Positions 44,649 to 55,700 of a stretch of DNA of 64,000 bases are shown here, in pieces (within the stretch, counting starts at the first letter, position 1; each line of letters begins with the position of its first letter). The notes beneath the pieces are model-generated. The model searched no databases, had not been told where the DNA came from, and saw only the letters and a program-made list of their open reading frames with translations. The stretch comes from an uncultured Pelagibacteraceae bacterium (lineage in GTDB: Bacteria; Pseudomonadota; Alphaproteobacteria; Pelagibacterales; Pelagibacteraceae), in assembly GCA_902594235.1 (NCBI GenBank), contig CACJLJ010000002.1, forward strand, positions 62,001-126,000, given 5' to 3'. The position numbers and the translations under genes were made by a program.

Positions 44649-45232
44649 TTTAAAAATCTACTTCCAGGAGTTGTGATAGGTATTAGTTTCAAATTGTAAG
44701 GTAATTTGTTTTTTTTGAAAGTTGGAACGCTAATTTTCAAATGAGAGATTATTTTTTTTTTTATTTTAAGAGTTTTTTTATTTGACCTATCTATTATAGA
44801 TGCAAAGCCAACAACATTTGATTTTGATTTTTTTATCAATTTTACACATTCCATACTTGATTTACCTGTTGTAATTACATCTTCAATAATAAGAACTTTA
44901 AGGCCTTTTTTTATTGTAAATCCTCTTCTTAAACGAAATTTACCTTTTACCCTCTCACAAAAAATCGTCTCTTTTTTTAAAATTTTTCCTATTTCATATC
45001 CAATTATTATACCTCCTATAGCAGGTGCTAGAATTAAATCTATTTTTTTAAAATTCTTTTTTATCTTCTTTGCTAAAGATTTGCATATTTTATCAGCAAG
45101 ATGGGGATAGCTTAAAAGTTTTGCACATTGAATATATTTTGATGAATGTAATCCTGATGATAAGATAAAGTGACCTTCTAAAAGCGCATTAGTCTTTTTT
45201 AAAATATCTAAGGATTTTTTGGGTGAAAGCAT
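44645..45232 (-). CDS. pyrE: Orotate phosphoribosyltransferase
   Basis: PRTase fold, 195 aa. 'LLEGHFILSSGLHSSKY' at the N-terminal hood, the flexible-loop Lys/Arg region and the PRPP motif 'VLIIEDVITTGKSS' near residue 112. It makes OMP in pyrimidine synthesis. Its 5' end overlaps the rsh 3' end by 44 nt in a different frame, a fairly long overlap; the only visible Met is the one used. Confidence 0.92.
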   Translation of the reverse strand: MLSPKKSLDILKKTNALLEGHFILSSGLHSSKYIQCAKLLSYPHLADKICKSLAKKIKKNFKKIDLILAPAIGGIIIGYEIGKILKKETIFCERVKGKFRLRRGFTIKKGLKVLIIEDVITTGKSSMECVKLIKKSKSNVVGFASIIDRSNKKTLKIKKKIISHLKISVPTFKKNKLPYNLKLIPITTPGSRFLK

Positions 45233-46934
45233 TTCTTTTATCTTCGTGTCTAATTATCTTAAATTTTATACCTTTTTGCTTAAGCTCTGCAATAAAATTA
45301 GTGAAATTTTTAAGGTCTCTTATAATTAATTGGAACTTGAAATTGATGTAATTAGGGTTTTTACCTGCCATTTCAAGATTAGAAATATTTAATTTATGTT
45401 GGCCTATTAATGAACTAACGTTGCCAAGTTGTCCTGGTTTATCTGGTAATGAAATCCATAGAGTTGTATTATATTTCTTAACCCTCTCTTGTTTTTTTTC
45501 ACCTTTATCATGCCAATATTTTCTTATCGCTGATCTAGCTTTGCCAGTTTTTGTAATTGGTATCCAATGTAGAGAGGGTGAATTATTTTTTGATGTAATA
45601 ATTTTCACTGTATCTCCATTTCTTAAAATAGACTGCAATTCACTTTTATTGCCATTTATTTCACAACCAATTGCTGTATCTCCTATTTTTGTATGAACAG
45701 CATATGCAAAGTCAATAGGTGTTGCGTCTTTAGGTAATTTGATAACCGATCCTTTTGGAGTAAAACAAAAAACATTTTCTTGGAACATTTGTAGTTTTGT
45801 ATATTCATAAGAATGTTCTGGATTTTCATTTTTTTCTATTATTTCGACTAAATCTTTTAACCAATCATATTCTTTCCAACTTAAAGAATTTAATTTCTCT
45901 GATGATTTGTATTGCCAATGAGACGCTATCCCTCTTTCTGCAAAATCATGCATTTCTTTTGTTCTAATTTGAATTTCAATAGGTTTTTTATATGAACCAA
46001 TTACAGCAGTATGTATTGATTTATAGCCATTAATTTTAGGTGACGAAATATAGTCTTTAAATTTTCCTGGGATACAATTCCATTCTTTATGAAGGACACC
46101 TAATGTTTTATAACACTTATCAATGTCTTCTAAAATAATTCTAAACCCAATAATATCTGTTATTTGCTCTAATGATACACGTTTTTTTTGAACTTTCCTC
46201 CAAATAGAAAAAGGGGTTTTTTCCCTTCCAAAAATTTTTGCTTTTATATTATATTTTTTTAAAAGTGTGTTTATTTCATTAGATAGCGTTTCAAAAATAT
46301 CTTTCTTATCAAATTTAATCTCGTCTAATCTTTTTTGAATTAATTTTCTCGCTTCATTGTTAAGAACTTCAAAAGATAAATCTTCTAATTCATCTCTAAT
46401 TCTGTGCATACCCATTCTATCAGCCAATGGGGCATAAACTTCCATAGTTTCTTGAGCTATTCTTTTTCTTTTATCAAGACGATTAAATGCTTTAATTGTT
46501 CTCATATTATGTAATCGATCAGCAATTTTGACTAACAAAACTCTTATGTCTTTTGAAGTAGCTAAAATCAATTTTCTAAAATTTTCAGCTTTAGAATTTG
46601 GGGAAGCTGTATTTTCTAGTGCTGAAATTTTGGTGACACCATCAACTAAATCAGCAACTTCAGTTCCAAATTCACCTTTTATAGTCTCATATGTTGCAAA
46701 AGTATCTTCAATTGTATCATGCAACAATCCTGTAGCAATTGTTGCACTATCCAATTTTAATTCAGTCAAAATATTTGCAACTTCGATTGGATGTACAGAA
46801 TACGGATCACCAGAAGCTCTTTTTTGATTACCGTGGGCTTTAACTGCAAAATCGTAGGCCTTATTCAGTTTTTCTGGATTCAAAAACTTATTATAATTTT
46901 TGACTTTATTTATTAATTCTTCAGAGTTTAACAT
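45189..46934 (-). CDS. rsh: Compact RelA/SpoT-type (p)ppGpp synthetase/hydrolase
   Basis: A 581-aa Rsh. Order: HD hydrolase (about 28-180, 'LLHDTIEDT' with His72-Asp73), synthetase (about 230-345, 'GREKTPFSIWRKVQKK', 'DIIGFRIILED', 'NGYKSIHTAV', 'EIQIRT'), TGS (388-447) and a C-terminal ACT domain (about 490-565). Bifunctional Rsh proteins are usually about 700-750 aa with helical and zinc-finger/RIS domains between TGS and ACT. Here only about 40 residues link them, so these domains are missing. It controls the stringent response. Both active sites look intact. Confidence 0.92.
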   Translation of the reverse strand: MLNSEELINKVKNYNKFLNPEKLNKAYDFAVKAHGNQKRASGDPYSVHPIEVANILTELKLDSATIATGLLHDTIEDTFATYETIKGEFGTEVADLVDGVTKISALENTASPNSKAENFRKLILATSKDIRVLLVKIADRLHNMRTIKAFNRLDKRKRIAQETMEVYAPLADRMGMHRIRDELEDLSFEVLNNEARKLIQKRLDEIKFDKKDIFETLSNEINTLLKKYNIKAKIFGREKTPFSIWRKVQKKRVSLEQITDIIGFRIILEDIDKCYKTLGVLHKEWNCIPGKFKDYISSPKINGYKSIHTAVIGSYKKPIEIQIRTKEMHDFAERGIASHWQYKSSEKLNSLSWKEYDWLKDLVEIIEKNENPEHSYEYTKLQMFQENVFCFTPKGSVIKLPKDATPIDFAYAVHTKIGDTAIGCEINGNKSELQSILRNGDTVKIITSKNNSPSLHWIPITKTGKARSAIRKYWHDKGEKKQERVKKYNTTLWISLPDKPGQLGNVSSLIGQHKLNISNLEMAGKNPNYINFKFQLIIRDLKNFTNFIAELKQKGIKFKIIRHEDKRNAFTQKILRYFKKD

Positions 46935-46955
46935 TCTTTATTATACATCATTAAT

Positions 46956-47468
46956 CTAAATTTGTTTAATAGAACTGATATCTTTATCAGATAAAGCAAA
47001 AATAAGAGATTTTATAGGATGTTTTGATATTGGATGTTTCCAATATTTGTTAATTTCAAATAAAGGAATTAATACAAAGTTACGTTCATGCATTCTGGGA
47101 TGCGGCAAATTTATACCCTTTACACTTAATTGGTTATTATAATCAATTATATCTATATCACACTCGCGTGGTGAATTTTTGAAATTGGCTTTTCTGCCAA
47201 GCAATTTCTCTATTTTTTTACAAATAAATAGTAAACTTATTACGTTAAATTTGGTTTTAATCTTCAAAACTATATTGTAAAATTTAGGTTTACTAATATC
47301 CGGCCATGACAAAGTTTCATAATAACTAGATGATTGAATAATTTCTATATTTTTTTCTGATAACATTATTTTAGCTTTTTCAATATTTTTAAATCTATCT
47401 CCTAAATTTGATCCAATGCTTAAATAGGCAATTTTAGCTTGTTTTTCTAACATATCTTGCTTTATCAC
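46956..47468 (-). CDS. folK: Hydroxymethyl-dihydropterin pyrophosphokinase
   Basis: Folate synthesis, pyrophosphoryl transfer to 6-hydroxymethyl-dihydropterin. '[16 protein letters not shown]', '[20 protein letters not shown]' (spread over about residues 90-110) and '[16 protein letters not shown]' are diagnostic. The start may be the first ATG (47468) or an ATG five codons on (47453); both overlap smpB (by 35 or 20 nt), so it is probably coupled to it. rpoZ, often between smpB and rsh, is not present. Confidence 0.93.
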   Translation of the reverse strand: MIKQDMLEKQAKIAYLSIGSNLGDRFKNIEKAKIMLSEKNIEIIQSSSYYETLSWPDISKPKFYNIVLKIKTKFNVISLLFICKKIEKLLGRKANFKNSPRECDIDIIDYNNQLSVKGINLPHPRMHERNFVLIPLFEINKYWKHPISKHPIKSLIFALSDKDISSIKQI

Positions 47469-47901
47469 GATTCCAATCTCTCTTTTTTTTTACTGCTCTT
47501 TTATCAAATTGTTTTTTCCCTTTAGCAATAGCAAGTTCAATTTTGGCTTTACCCTTTTTGAAATACATTTTTGTGGGTATTATTGTAAGTCCATCTCTTT
47601 GCATTTTTCCAATTAATTTATTAATTTCTTTTTTATTCAACAGTAACTTTCTTTCGTCAAGAGGTTTATGATTTGAATAGCTTGCTTGTTTATAAGATGA
47701 GATATGAGAATTAATTAAAATTATTTCTCCACTTTTTTCGACAGCATAAGAATCTGCTATATTGACTTTGCCCTCTCTAACTGATTTTATTTCAGATCCC
47801 TTTAAAACTATCCCTGCCTCTAAAAAATTTTCAAAAAAATAATTAAAACTAGCTTTTCTATTTAAACAAATAATTTTTAAACCTTGATTGGTTTTTTTCA
47901 T
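47434..47901 (-). CDS. smpB: SsrA-binding protein SmpB
   Basis: tmRNA partner in trans-translation (155 aa). '[20 protein letters not shown]' opening, '[19 protein letters not shown]' (OB fold) and the basic C-terminal tail '[15 protein letters not shown]' are characteristic. It is 2 nt downstream of dapA, a usual neighbour. Confidence 0.96.
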   Translation of the reverse strand: MKKTNQGLKIICLNRKASFNYFFENFLEAGIVLKGSEIKSVREGKVNIADSYAVEKSGEIILINSHISSYKQASYSNHKPLDERKLLLNKKEINKLIGKMQRDGLTIIPTKMYFKKGKAKIELAIAKGKKQFDKRAVKKKRDWNRDKARYVRKTS

Positions 47902-47903
47902 TA

Positions 47904-48785
47904 TTAAATCAATTTTGATGATACAAGTGCATTTTTAACAATATCTTTTGTTTTATCAGTTATTTTTACAAGTGGAAGTCTTACTTCATCATCACAAAGA
48001 TCTAATAATTTTGCTGCATACTTTACTGGACTAGGGTTGCTTTCTACAAACATTGCGTGATGTAAAGGTTGCAAGATACTATCAAGTTTTTCAGCTTCTT
48101 TTTTTGAATTATGATCATTCATTACTGAAAATTTTTGAAACTCAGAGCATAATTTTGGTGCGATGTTAGCTGTAACGCTTATAGCTCCAACACCACCTCT
48201 TCTGTTAAATTCTAATGCGTTATCATCATTTCCTGTAAGTTGAATAAATTCTTTACCCATTTTTTCTAATGTTTGATTAACTCTGTCTAAATCTCCAGTA
48301 GCATCTTTTACTCCAATTATATTTTTTAATTCAAACAGTCTAGACATTGTCTCTACTGACATATCAATAACTGATCTTCCAGGTATATTATAAATTATTA
48401 TAGGTATCCCGCATTTATCATTTATTGATTTATAATGTTGATAAAGACCCTCCTGAGTGGGTTTATTATAATATGGGGTGACTATAAGAGCACCATTTGC
48501 TCCTATTTTTTCGGCATGAGTAGTCAATGAAATAGCTTCTTCAGTAGAATTTGATCCAGTGCCTGCAAATACAGGTAATTTTCCATTACTTTCTTTTACA
48601 CATAATTCAATTACTTTTTCATGTTCATCGTGGCTTAATGTTGGGGATTCTCCCGTGGTACCAGCGGGAACAAGGCCATTAGTGCCATTTTCGATATGAA
48701 AATGAATTAACTTGATATAAGTTTCTTCATCAAGCTTATTATTTTTAAACGGGGTGACTAAAGCTACATTTGAACCTTTAAACAT
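47904..48785 (-). CDS. dapA: 4-hydroxy-tetrahydrodipicolinate synthase
   Basis: TIM-barrel aldolase of lysine/DAP synthesis (293 aa). '[14 protein letters not shown]' near residue 42, the Tyr in 'IIYNIPGRS' near 133 and the Schiff-base Lys in 'GVKDATGDL' near 159 are seen. It condenses pyruvate with aspartate semialdehyde, the same substrate used by hom. It heads the minus-strand operon, divergent from slt by 43 nt. Confidence 0.95.
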   Translation of the reverse strand: MFKGSNVALVTPFKNNKLDEETYIKLIHFHIENGTNGLVPAGTTGESPTLSHDEHEKVIELCVKESNGKLPVFAGTGSNSTEEAISLTTHAEKIGANGALIVTPYYNKPTQEGLYQHYKSINDKCGIPIIIYNIPGRSVIDMSVETMSRLFELKNIIGVKDATGDLDRVNQTLEKMGKEFIQLTGNDDNALEFNRRGGVGAISVTANIAPKLCSEFQKFSVMNDHNSKKEAEKLDSILQPLHHAMFVESNPSPVKYAAKLLDLCDDEVRLPLVKITDKTKDIVKNALVSSKLI

Positions 48786-48828
48786 AAATACTTATAACAT
48801 AGTTTAGAGATTCATATAGCAAAAGATT

Positions 48829-51048
48829 ATGTTCAAAAAATTCTTATTTTTAATTACTTTAGTCATTTTTACAAATCCTATTTATTTAGTAGCAGCTGAA
48901 ATAATACCTTTAAAGAAACCTATACAAAGTAATAAGGAAAAGGAACAAAAATTATTGATCGATGTACTAAAACCTTTACCTAAACCAGTAGAGAAAAAGA
49001 TAATTAAGAAAAAGGTAAAGAAATCTGAAAAAAAAACACTTTCAAAAAAAGAAAAAAAACCCGGAATTATCCTTCCCAAAAAAAAACCTCTAATAGCAAA
49101 ATCGAAAAAAACTGATACTAAAAAAAGATCCAAATATTATAGTAAAAAAGATTTTGCTTTAGCTAAAAAAGCTATTTCAGAGATGAAAAAAGCGCAGTGG
49201 CCCAATGCTCTTAAAACAGCAAAAAAAGCTAGAGATAAATCCATATATAATTTTATTCAATGGAGACATCTTCTAACAAAAGGAAATAAGGCATCTTATT
49301 ATGAATATAAATCTTTTATTGATGCAAATGAAAATTATCCAAGAATTGGTCGTATAAAATATTTAGCGGAACATAAACTTTCAACAGACTCAATCTCTCC
49401 AAAAAAGATTATAGATTGGTTTGGCCCAAATGAGCCGTTAAGTGGTTTTGGAAAAATGATTTTAGGTGAAAGTTATATCTTAAATAATAATGTTCAAAAA
49501 GGTATTACATTTATTAAAGAAGGTTGGATTACTGCAGAATTAAGTAAATCTGAATTGAGATTTTATCGTAAAAAATTTAAAAAATATCTTAACACAGAAG
49601 ATTATATAAAAAGAGCAGATTATCTTGCCTGGAATAATAAGTATTGGGATTTAAAAAGATTATTAAGATATTTACCAAAAGATTATGAACTATTATATAC
49701 TGCTAGGCAATTGTTAATGAGTAAGTCCTATGGTGTTGATAATGCAATATCAAAAGTTCCAAAAAAATTTAAAAATGATGCTGGTTTAAATTATGATAGA
49801 TTGAAGTGGAGACGAAAAAGAGGAAGAGTTGATAGTTCTTTAGAAATTTTATTAAGCATAAAAAACACAAAAGATTATTTAGTCAGACCTGATAAATGGT
49901 GGATTGAAAGAGAAATTATATCAAGATCTCTTATTTATAAAAAAAAATATGAACTAGCATATAAAATTTCTAGTAATCACGCGCTTTCAGATGGACCAGA
50001 TTATGCAGCGGCAGAGTGGATGAGTGGTTGGATTGCTTTAAGTTTTTTAAATGATCCATTGCTAGCTAAAGACCATTTTGAAAATTTTTATAATAATGTT
50101 GGTTATCCAATAAGCACATCAAGAGGAGCTTATTGGTTAGCTAAAAGTTATCAAAAACTTGGCAAACAAGAACTAGCTAAACAATGGTTTGAAAAAGCTG
50201 CTAATTTTCTAACAACATATTATGGACAATTAGCATTTATGGAATTAGATCCTAAAAAAACTTTTGAACTTTCAAAAGAAATGGAAGTACCAAAGGATTA
50301 TAGAGATTATTTTTTCAAAAAAGAATTAGTAAAAACAATATATCTTCTAGATGAACTTGATGAAGATAAATATGCAAAACATATACTAAGACACCTAGCT
50401 AATGATAACATAGAAAATGGGAGTGAAATATTAGCTGCAGAATTAGCTACTAATATTGATAGATATGATTTTGCAATTCAAATTGCAAAAATTGCATCTT
50501 ATGAAAAAAGATTTCATAATACATATAATTACCCAATAATAAGTACACCTAAATATATCAATGGAAGAAAAATTCCTGAAACAGCATTTATTTTATCAAT
50601 TATAAGACAAGAAAGTGAATTTGATTTAAGTGCAAATAGTCATGCAGGTGCAAAAGGTTTAATGCAATTGATGCCTTACACTGCAAAATTGGTTGCTAAG
50701 CAAGCTAAACTTCCGTATTCAAAATCAAGACTTACAAGTGATGCTGAGTACAATATTAATTTAGGTTCACATTATATTGCAGGCTTAATTCTTGAATATG
50801 ATGGTGCCTATCCATTTGCAATTGCCGCTTACAATGCTGGACCTAAAAGAGTTAGATATTGGAAAAAAATTAATAAAAACCCTCAAAAAAATCAAATTAA
50901 TTATGTTGATTGGATCGAGCTAATTAAGTTTAGAGAAACTAGAAATTATGTTCAAAGAGTATTAGAAAATTACAATGTTTACAGATTCATTTTAGAACAG
51001 AAACCAATTAAAATGAAAAATTTTTTTAACAATGAACCTTTATATTAA
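48829..51048 (+). CDS. Soluble lytic murein transglycosylase
   Basis: A 739-aa periplasmic protein. The signal peptide is about residues 1-23, followed by a Lys-rich linker (about 28-105) that is probably disordered. A helical superhelix like the Slt70 U-domain runs to about 560. The C-terminal SLT domain carries catalytic Glu595 in 'IIRQESEFDLSANS', then 'GAKGLMQLMP' and 'IAAYNAGPKRV'. It cleaves peptidoglycan glycan strands to 1,6-anhydro products. tRNA-Ser on the opposite strand follows within 5 nt. Confidence 0.92.
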   Translation: MFKKFLFLITLVIFTNPIYLVAAEIIPLKKPIQSNKEKEQKLLIDVLKPLPKPVEKKIIKKKVKKSEKKTLSKKEKKPGIILPKKKPLIAKSKKTDTKKRSKYYSKKDFALAKKAISEMKKAQWPNALKTAKKARDKSIYNFIQWRHLLTKGNKASYYEYKSFIDANENYPRIGRIKYLAEHKLSTDSISPKKIIDWFGPNEPLSGFGKMILGESYILNNNVQKGITFIKEGWITAELSKSELRFYRKKFKKYLNTEDYIKRADYLAWNNKYWDLKRLLRYLPKDYELLYTARQLLMSKSYGVDNAISKVPKKFKNDAGLNYDRLKWRRKRGRVDSSLEILLSIKNTKDYLVRPDKWWIEREIISRSLIYKKKYELAYKISSNHALSDGPDYAAAEWMSGWIALSFLNDPLLAKDHFENFYNNVGYPISTSRGAYWLAKSYQKLGKQELAKQWFEKAANFLTTYYGQLAFMELDPKKTFELSKEMEVPKDYRDYFFKKELVKTIYLLDELDEDKYAKHILRHLANDNIENGSEILAAELATNIDRYDFAIQIAKIASYEKRFHNTYNYPIISTPKYINGRKIPETAFILSIIRQESEFDLSANSHAGAKGLMQLMPYTAKLVAKQAKLPYSKSRLTSDAEYNINLGSHYIAGLILEYDGAYPFAIAAYNAGPKRVRYWKKINKNPQKNQINYVDWIELIKFRETRNYVQRVLENYNVYRFILEQKPIKMKNFFNNEPLY

Positions 51049-51052
51049 TAAA

Positions 51053-51144
51053 TGGCGGAAGAGGAGGGATTCGAACCCTCGGTACAAGTTTCCTCGCACG
51101 GTCATTTAGCAAACGACTGGTTTAAGCCTCTCACCCACTCTTCC
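51053..51144 (-). tRNA. tRNA-Ser (anticodon GCT)
   Basis: Reading the minus strand: acceptor GGAAGAG/CTCTTCC with G discriminator and encoded CCA. The anticodon stem GTCGT/ATGAC has loop TTGCTAA, giving GCT. A long variable arm (TGCGAGG...CTTGTA) is typical of serine tRNAs, and the T-loop is GTTCGAATC. It is convergent with slt. Confidence 0.96.
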
Positions 51145-51159
51145 AGGAAATTTGTCACT

Positions 51160-51182
51160 ATTGATTGTATTGAATAATCAAT
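51160..51182 (+). promoter_or_regulatory. Inverted repeat upstream of the sarcosine oxidase operon
   Basis: ATTGATT (51160-51166) and AATCAAT (51176-51182) form a perfect 7-bp dyad with a 9-nt spacer, 25 nt before the soxB ATG. The left arm overlaps a possible -35 (TTGATT, followed after 17 nt by TTTATA at 51184). It could be an operator, but in AT-rich DNA such repeats also arise by chance. Confidence 0.3.
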
Positions 51183-51207
51183 ATTTATAAAGTAATTATT
51201 CATTATA

Positions 51208-52461
51208 ATGAAAAATAAGTACTCTTTATTTTCACTGGTCAAAAATGCATTTTCATATCATGAAAATTGGGGAAAAGCATGGAAAGATCCTGAGCCTAAA
51301 AAAGAATATGATGCCATTATCATAGGTGGTGGTGGTCATGGATTAGCTACAGCCTATTATCTTGCAAAAAAACACGATATGAAAAATATAGCTGTTGTGG
51401 AAAAAGGATGGATTGGTGGAGGAAATACTGGAAGAAATACAACGATAATTAGATCTAATTATCTGTGGGATGCTAGTGCAGGACTTTACGATCATGCTTT
51501 AAAAATTTGGGAGGGTTTATCTCAAGAACTTAATTACAATGTAATGTTTAGTCAAAGAGGAGTAATGAACCTTGCTCATAATTTACAAGATGTAAGAGAT
51601 CTAAAAAGAAGAACTCATGCAAATAGATTAAATGGTATAGATGCAGTTTATCTTAATACAGATCAGGTTAAAAAGTTTTGCCCAATCATTAACACTTCAT
51701 CTAATATTCGTTATCCTGTGTTAGGAGGAACTCTTCAACGTAGAGCTGGTACTGCACGTCATGATGCTGTCGCATGGGGATATGCGAGAGGTGCTGATGA
51801 AATGGGTGTTGATATTATTCAAAATTGTGAAGTTAAAGGAATTAAAAGAGATGGTGATAGTGTTGAAGGAATTGAAACCACTAAAGGATTTATTAAAACA
51901 AAAAAAATAGGAGTTGTTGCAGCTGGTCACTCTAGCGTTATAGCAAATATGGCAGGTTTAAAATTACCTTTAGAAAGCAAACCACTTCAAGCTTTAGTAT
52001 CCGAACCAGTAAAACCAATTATTGATACCGTTGTAATGTCAAATGCTGTTCATGCTTATGTCAGCCAATCAGATAAAGGAGAACTAGTTATAGGTGCTGG
52101 CACAGATGACTATGTTTCTTATTCTCAGAAAGGAAGTCATGATATTGTAGAGGGAACTTTAAATGCAATATTAGAATTATATCCAATATTTAGCAGAATG
52201 AGAATGTTAAGACAATGGGGAGGAATAGTCGATATTTGTCCTGATGCAAGTCCTATAATAAGCAAGACTTCAATAAAAGGTTTATATTTTAATTGTGGTT
52301 GGGGAACAGGTGGATTTAAAGCAACTCCTGGTTCAGGAGATTTGTTTGCTCATACTATTGCAAATGATGAACCACATAAACTAAATGCTGCATTTAATTT
52401 AAACAGATTTGTAAGTGGTGATCTAGTTGATGAACACGGTGCAGCTGCTGTGGCACACTAA
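51208..52461 (+). CDS. soxB: Sarcosine oxidase beta subunit
   Basis: FAD/FMN subunit (417 aa) of the heterotetrameric enzyme that demethylates sarcosine to glycine. The FAD motif '[16 protein letters not shown]' begins near residue 37. '[11 protein letters not shown]' holds His185, the equivalent of the His that binds FMN covalently in known enzymes. It is first of soxBDAG, sharing a base with soxD. It is preceded by a small dyad and by the opposite-strand tRNA-Ser. Confidence 0.95.
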   Translation: MKNKYSLFSLVKNAFSYHENWGKAWKDPEPKKEYDAIIIGGGGHGLATAYYLAKKHDMKNIAVVEKGWIGGGNTGRNTTIIRSNYLWDASAGLYDHALKIWEGLSQELNYNVMFSQRGVMNLAHNLQDVRDLKRRTHANRLNGIDAVYLNTDQVKKFCPIINTSSNIRYPVLGGTLQRRAGTARHDAVAWGYARGADEMGVDIIQNCEVKGIKRDGDSVEGIETTKGFIKTKKIGVVAAGHSSVIANMAGLKLPLESKPLQALVSEPVKPIIDTVVMSNAVHAYVSQSDKGELVIGAGTDDYVSYSQKGSHDIVEGTLNAILELYPIFSRMRMLRQWGGIVDICPDASPIISKTSIKGLYFNCGWGTGGFKATPGSGDLFAHTIANDEPHKLNAAFNLNRFVSGDLVDEHGAAAVAH

Positions 52462-52736
52462 TGTTTTTAATTAATTGTCCCTATTGTGGTGAAAGAGAAC
52501 AAAGTGAATTCAAAGCAGGAGGTGAAGCTCATATAATTAGACCTAAACAACCAACTGAATTAAGTGATGATCAGTGGGCGGAATATCTTTTTATGAGAAA
52601 AAATATCAAAGGTATACAATTTGAAAGATGGGTACATACACATGGTTGTAGAAAATGGTTTAACGTAGTTCGAGATACATCAAATGATATAATTAAAGCA
52701 GTTTATAAAATGGGTGAAAAACCTCCAATCAAATAA
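52461..52736 (+). CDS. soxD: Sarcosine oxidase delta subunit
   Basis: A 91-aa zinc-binding subunit: 'CPYCGERE' (Cys6, Cys9) and 'HTHGCRKWFNV' with further His/Cys ligands, both typical of SoxD. It is between soxB and soxA in the standard order, with 1-3 nt junctions. Confidence 0.95.
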   Translation: MFLINCPYCGEREQSEFKAGGEAHIIRPKQPTELSDDQWAEYLFMRKNIKGIQFERWVHTHGCRKWFNVVRDTSNDIIKAVYKMGEKPPIK

Positions 52737-52739
52737 AAA

Positions 52740-55700
52740 ATGACAAAAAATTTAAGAGTTAAAACAAGTAAGTTTATTGATGAAACATATAAAATTTCAT
52801 TCAAATTTAATGGAACAACTTATTATGGATATAAGGGAGATACTTTAGCCTCTGCTCTTTTAGCCAATAATATTCATTTAGTTGGAAGAAGCTTTAAATA
52901 TCATAGACCACGTGGAATAATGACAGCAGGTTCAGAAGAGCCTAATGCAATTGTGCAATTGCATAAAAACTCTTCAAGAACAGAACCAAATGTGAGAGCT
53001 ACTGAAGTTGAAATTTATGAAGGCTTAGAGGCAACAAGTCAGAATTGTTGGCCAAATGTAAATTTTGATATAGGTGGAATTAATAATATATTAAGCCCAA
53101 TTTTACCTGCGGGTTTTTATTATAAAACTTTTATGTGGCCTGCGAACTTCTGGGAAAAATATGAATATTTTATTAGAAAATCTGCAGGATTAGGTAAATC
53201 ACCAACCATGCCAGATCCTGATATATACGAACATAAATACATTCATTGTGATATTTTGGTTATTGGAGCTGGTATTTCAGGAATTATGGCAGCAAAAACA
53301 GCTGCACAAAATGGTTTCAAAACTCTTTTAGTTGACGAAAAACCTTATTTAGGAGGATCAACAATTTATCAAAATTCTGAGCATTTCAAAATTAATAATC
53401 AAATTTCAAGCTCTTGGTTAGACAAAGAAATAAATGAAATCAAAAAATTTGAAAATTTAGAAATTAAAACAAGAACAAGTGTGGCTGCTTTTCATGGGTA
53501 CAACTTTTTATTAGCAAGAGAAAACTTAACTGATCATATTCCTTTAGAACAGAGAAATAATAAAACTCGCCAAAGACTTTTAAAAATTAGAGCAAAAAAA
53601 GTGATAACTGCAACAGGAGCCCTAGAGAGACCATTAATCTTTGATAATAATGACCGTCCAGGTATTTTACTGTCTTCAGCTATAGAAAAGTACACAAATC
53701 TATTTGGTGTGGCTTGTGGAGAAAAAAATGTTTTATTTACTAATAACGATAGTGCCTATGAAACAGCAATTAGTCTATATCAAAAAGGAATAAATATAGA
53801 GGCTATTATTGATAATAGAGAGGAAATAGACTCAAAATTAATTAAGGAAATTGAAAAAAATAATATAAAAATTTATAAGGGGTATACAGTAGTTGATACT
53901 TCTGGCTATAAAAGAATTAATAAAATCTCAATAATGCAACTTTCCAAAGATGGTCAAAAAGTAATTGGTTCCAAAACATCTATTTCATGTGACTGTCTAG
54001 GAATTTCAGGTGGATGGACCCCAGCTGTACATCTTTTTACACAATCTGGTGGTAAATTAAAATTTAGAGATGAAGATCAAGTTTTTATTCCAGATAAATA
54101 TCCATCAAATCAAATTAGCATAGGATCATGTAATGGTGATTTTACTTTAGATGAAATATTATCTAATATAACCAATAAACTCAAAGAATTTTTGAATATA
54201 AAAAAAACAGATTATGAAAATTTAGAAATTTATTCCTCATTCAATAAATCTAAAAGAAATATATGGTTACTTCCATCAGATAAAATAATTGGAAAAACAA
54301 AACCATTTGTTGATTATCAAAATGATGCAACAGCCAAAGATATTAAATTAGCATTAAGAGAAGGTTTTAGATCAATTGAACATGTTAAAAGATACACAAC
54401 TACTGGTATGGGAACTGATCAAGGTAAACTTGGTAATATGCATGCATTAGGAATTATTTCCGAAACAGCCGGTTCTAAGATGGGAGAACTCGGTACAACG
54501 ACTTTTAGACCACCCTACACTCCTCTCACATTTGGAACAATAGTTGGAAGAAATGTTGGTGAATATTTTGATGTATTTAGAAAAACTCCAATTCATGATT
54601 GGCACGTTAAAAATAAAGCTGAATTTGAAAACGTCGGTCAATGGAAGAGAGCTTGGTATTATCCAAAAGACGGTGAGAATATGTACGATGCAGTTCAAAG
54701 AGAGAGTAAAGCTGCTAGGGATAGTGCAGGAATATTAGATGCATCTACGTTGGGTAAAATTGATATACAAGGCACTGATGCTTCTGAATTTTTAAACAGA
54801 GTGTATACAAACGCTTGGTCAAAACTTGCAATTGGAAAATGTCGTTACGGATTAATGCTCAATGAAGACGGCATGGTTTATGATGATGGAGTTACAACAA
54901 GATTAGGTGAAAATCATTATATTATGACCACTACGACTGGTGGAGCCGCAACTGTTTTAGGTAAACTAGAAGATTATTTACAAACAGAATGGCCTGAATT
55001 GGATGTTTACTTAACATCTGTAACTGACCATTATGCTACAGTAAGTGTATGTGGACCAAACAGTAAAAAAATTGTTTCTCAAGTAATTCCTGATCTCGAT
55101 TTCTCAGATGAAAATTTTCCTCATATGTCTTTTAAGAATACAAAAATTGATAAAATTAAATGCAGAGTAATGAGGATAAGTTTTACAGGTGAACATAGCT
55201 ATGAAATAAATGTTCAAGCTAATTACGGTAAATCAGTGTGGGAAAAATGTATGGAAGCTGGAAAAGAATTTAATATTACACCATATGGAACTGAAACTAT
55301 GCATTTACTAAGAGCTGAAAAAGGCTTTATTATTGTGGGTCAAGATACTGATGCAACTATGACACCAATCGATTTACAAATGGATTGGATAGTTAGCAAA
55401 AAGAAATATGATTTTATTGGAAAAAGATCTTTGTATAGATCTGATACGATAAGAGATGATAGAAAACAATTAGTTGGTCTACTTACAGAAAATCCAGATG
55501 AAGTTTTAGAAGAAGGCGCACAGATAGTAGCTGATATTAAAAAATCCCCGGTTGAAATGTTAGGTCATGTAACCTCAAGCTATTATAGTCCGAATTTAAA
55601 AAAATCTATAGCTCTTGGAGTTGTAAGAGGCGGAAAAAATATGATGGGTCAAAAATTAATTATTCCAATGGAAAATAAACAAATTAATGTAATTGTTGCA

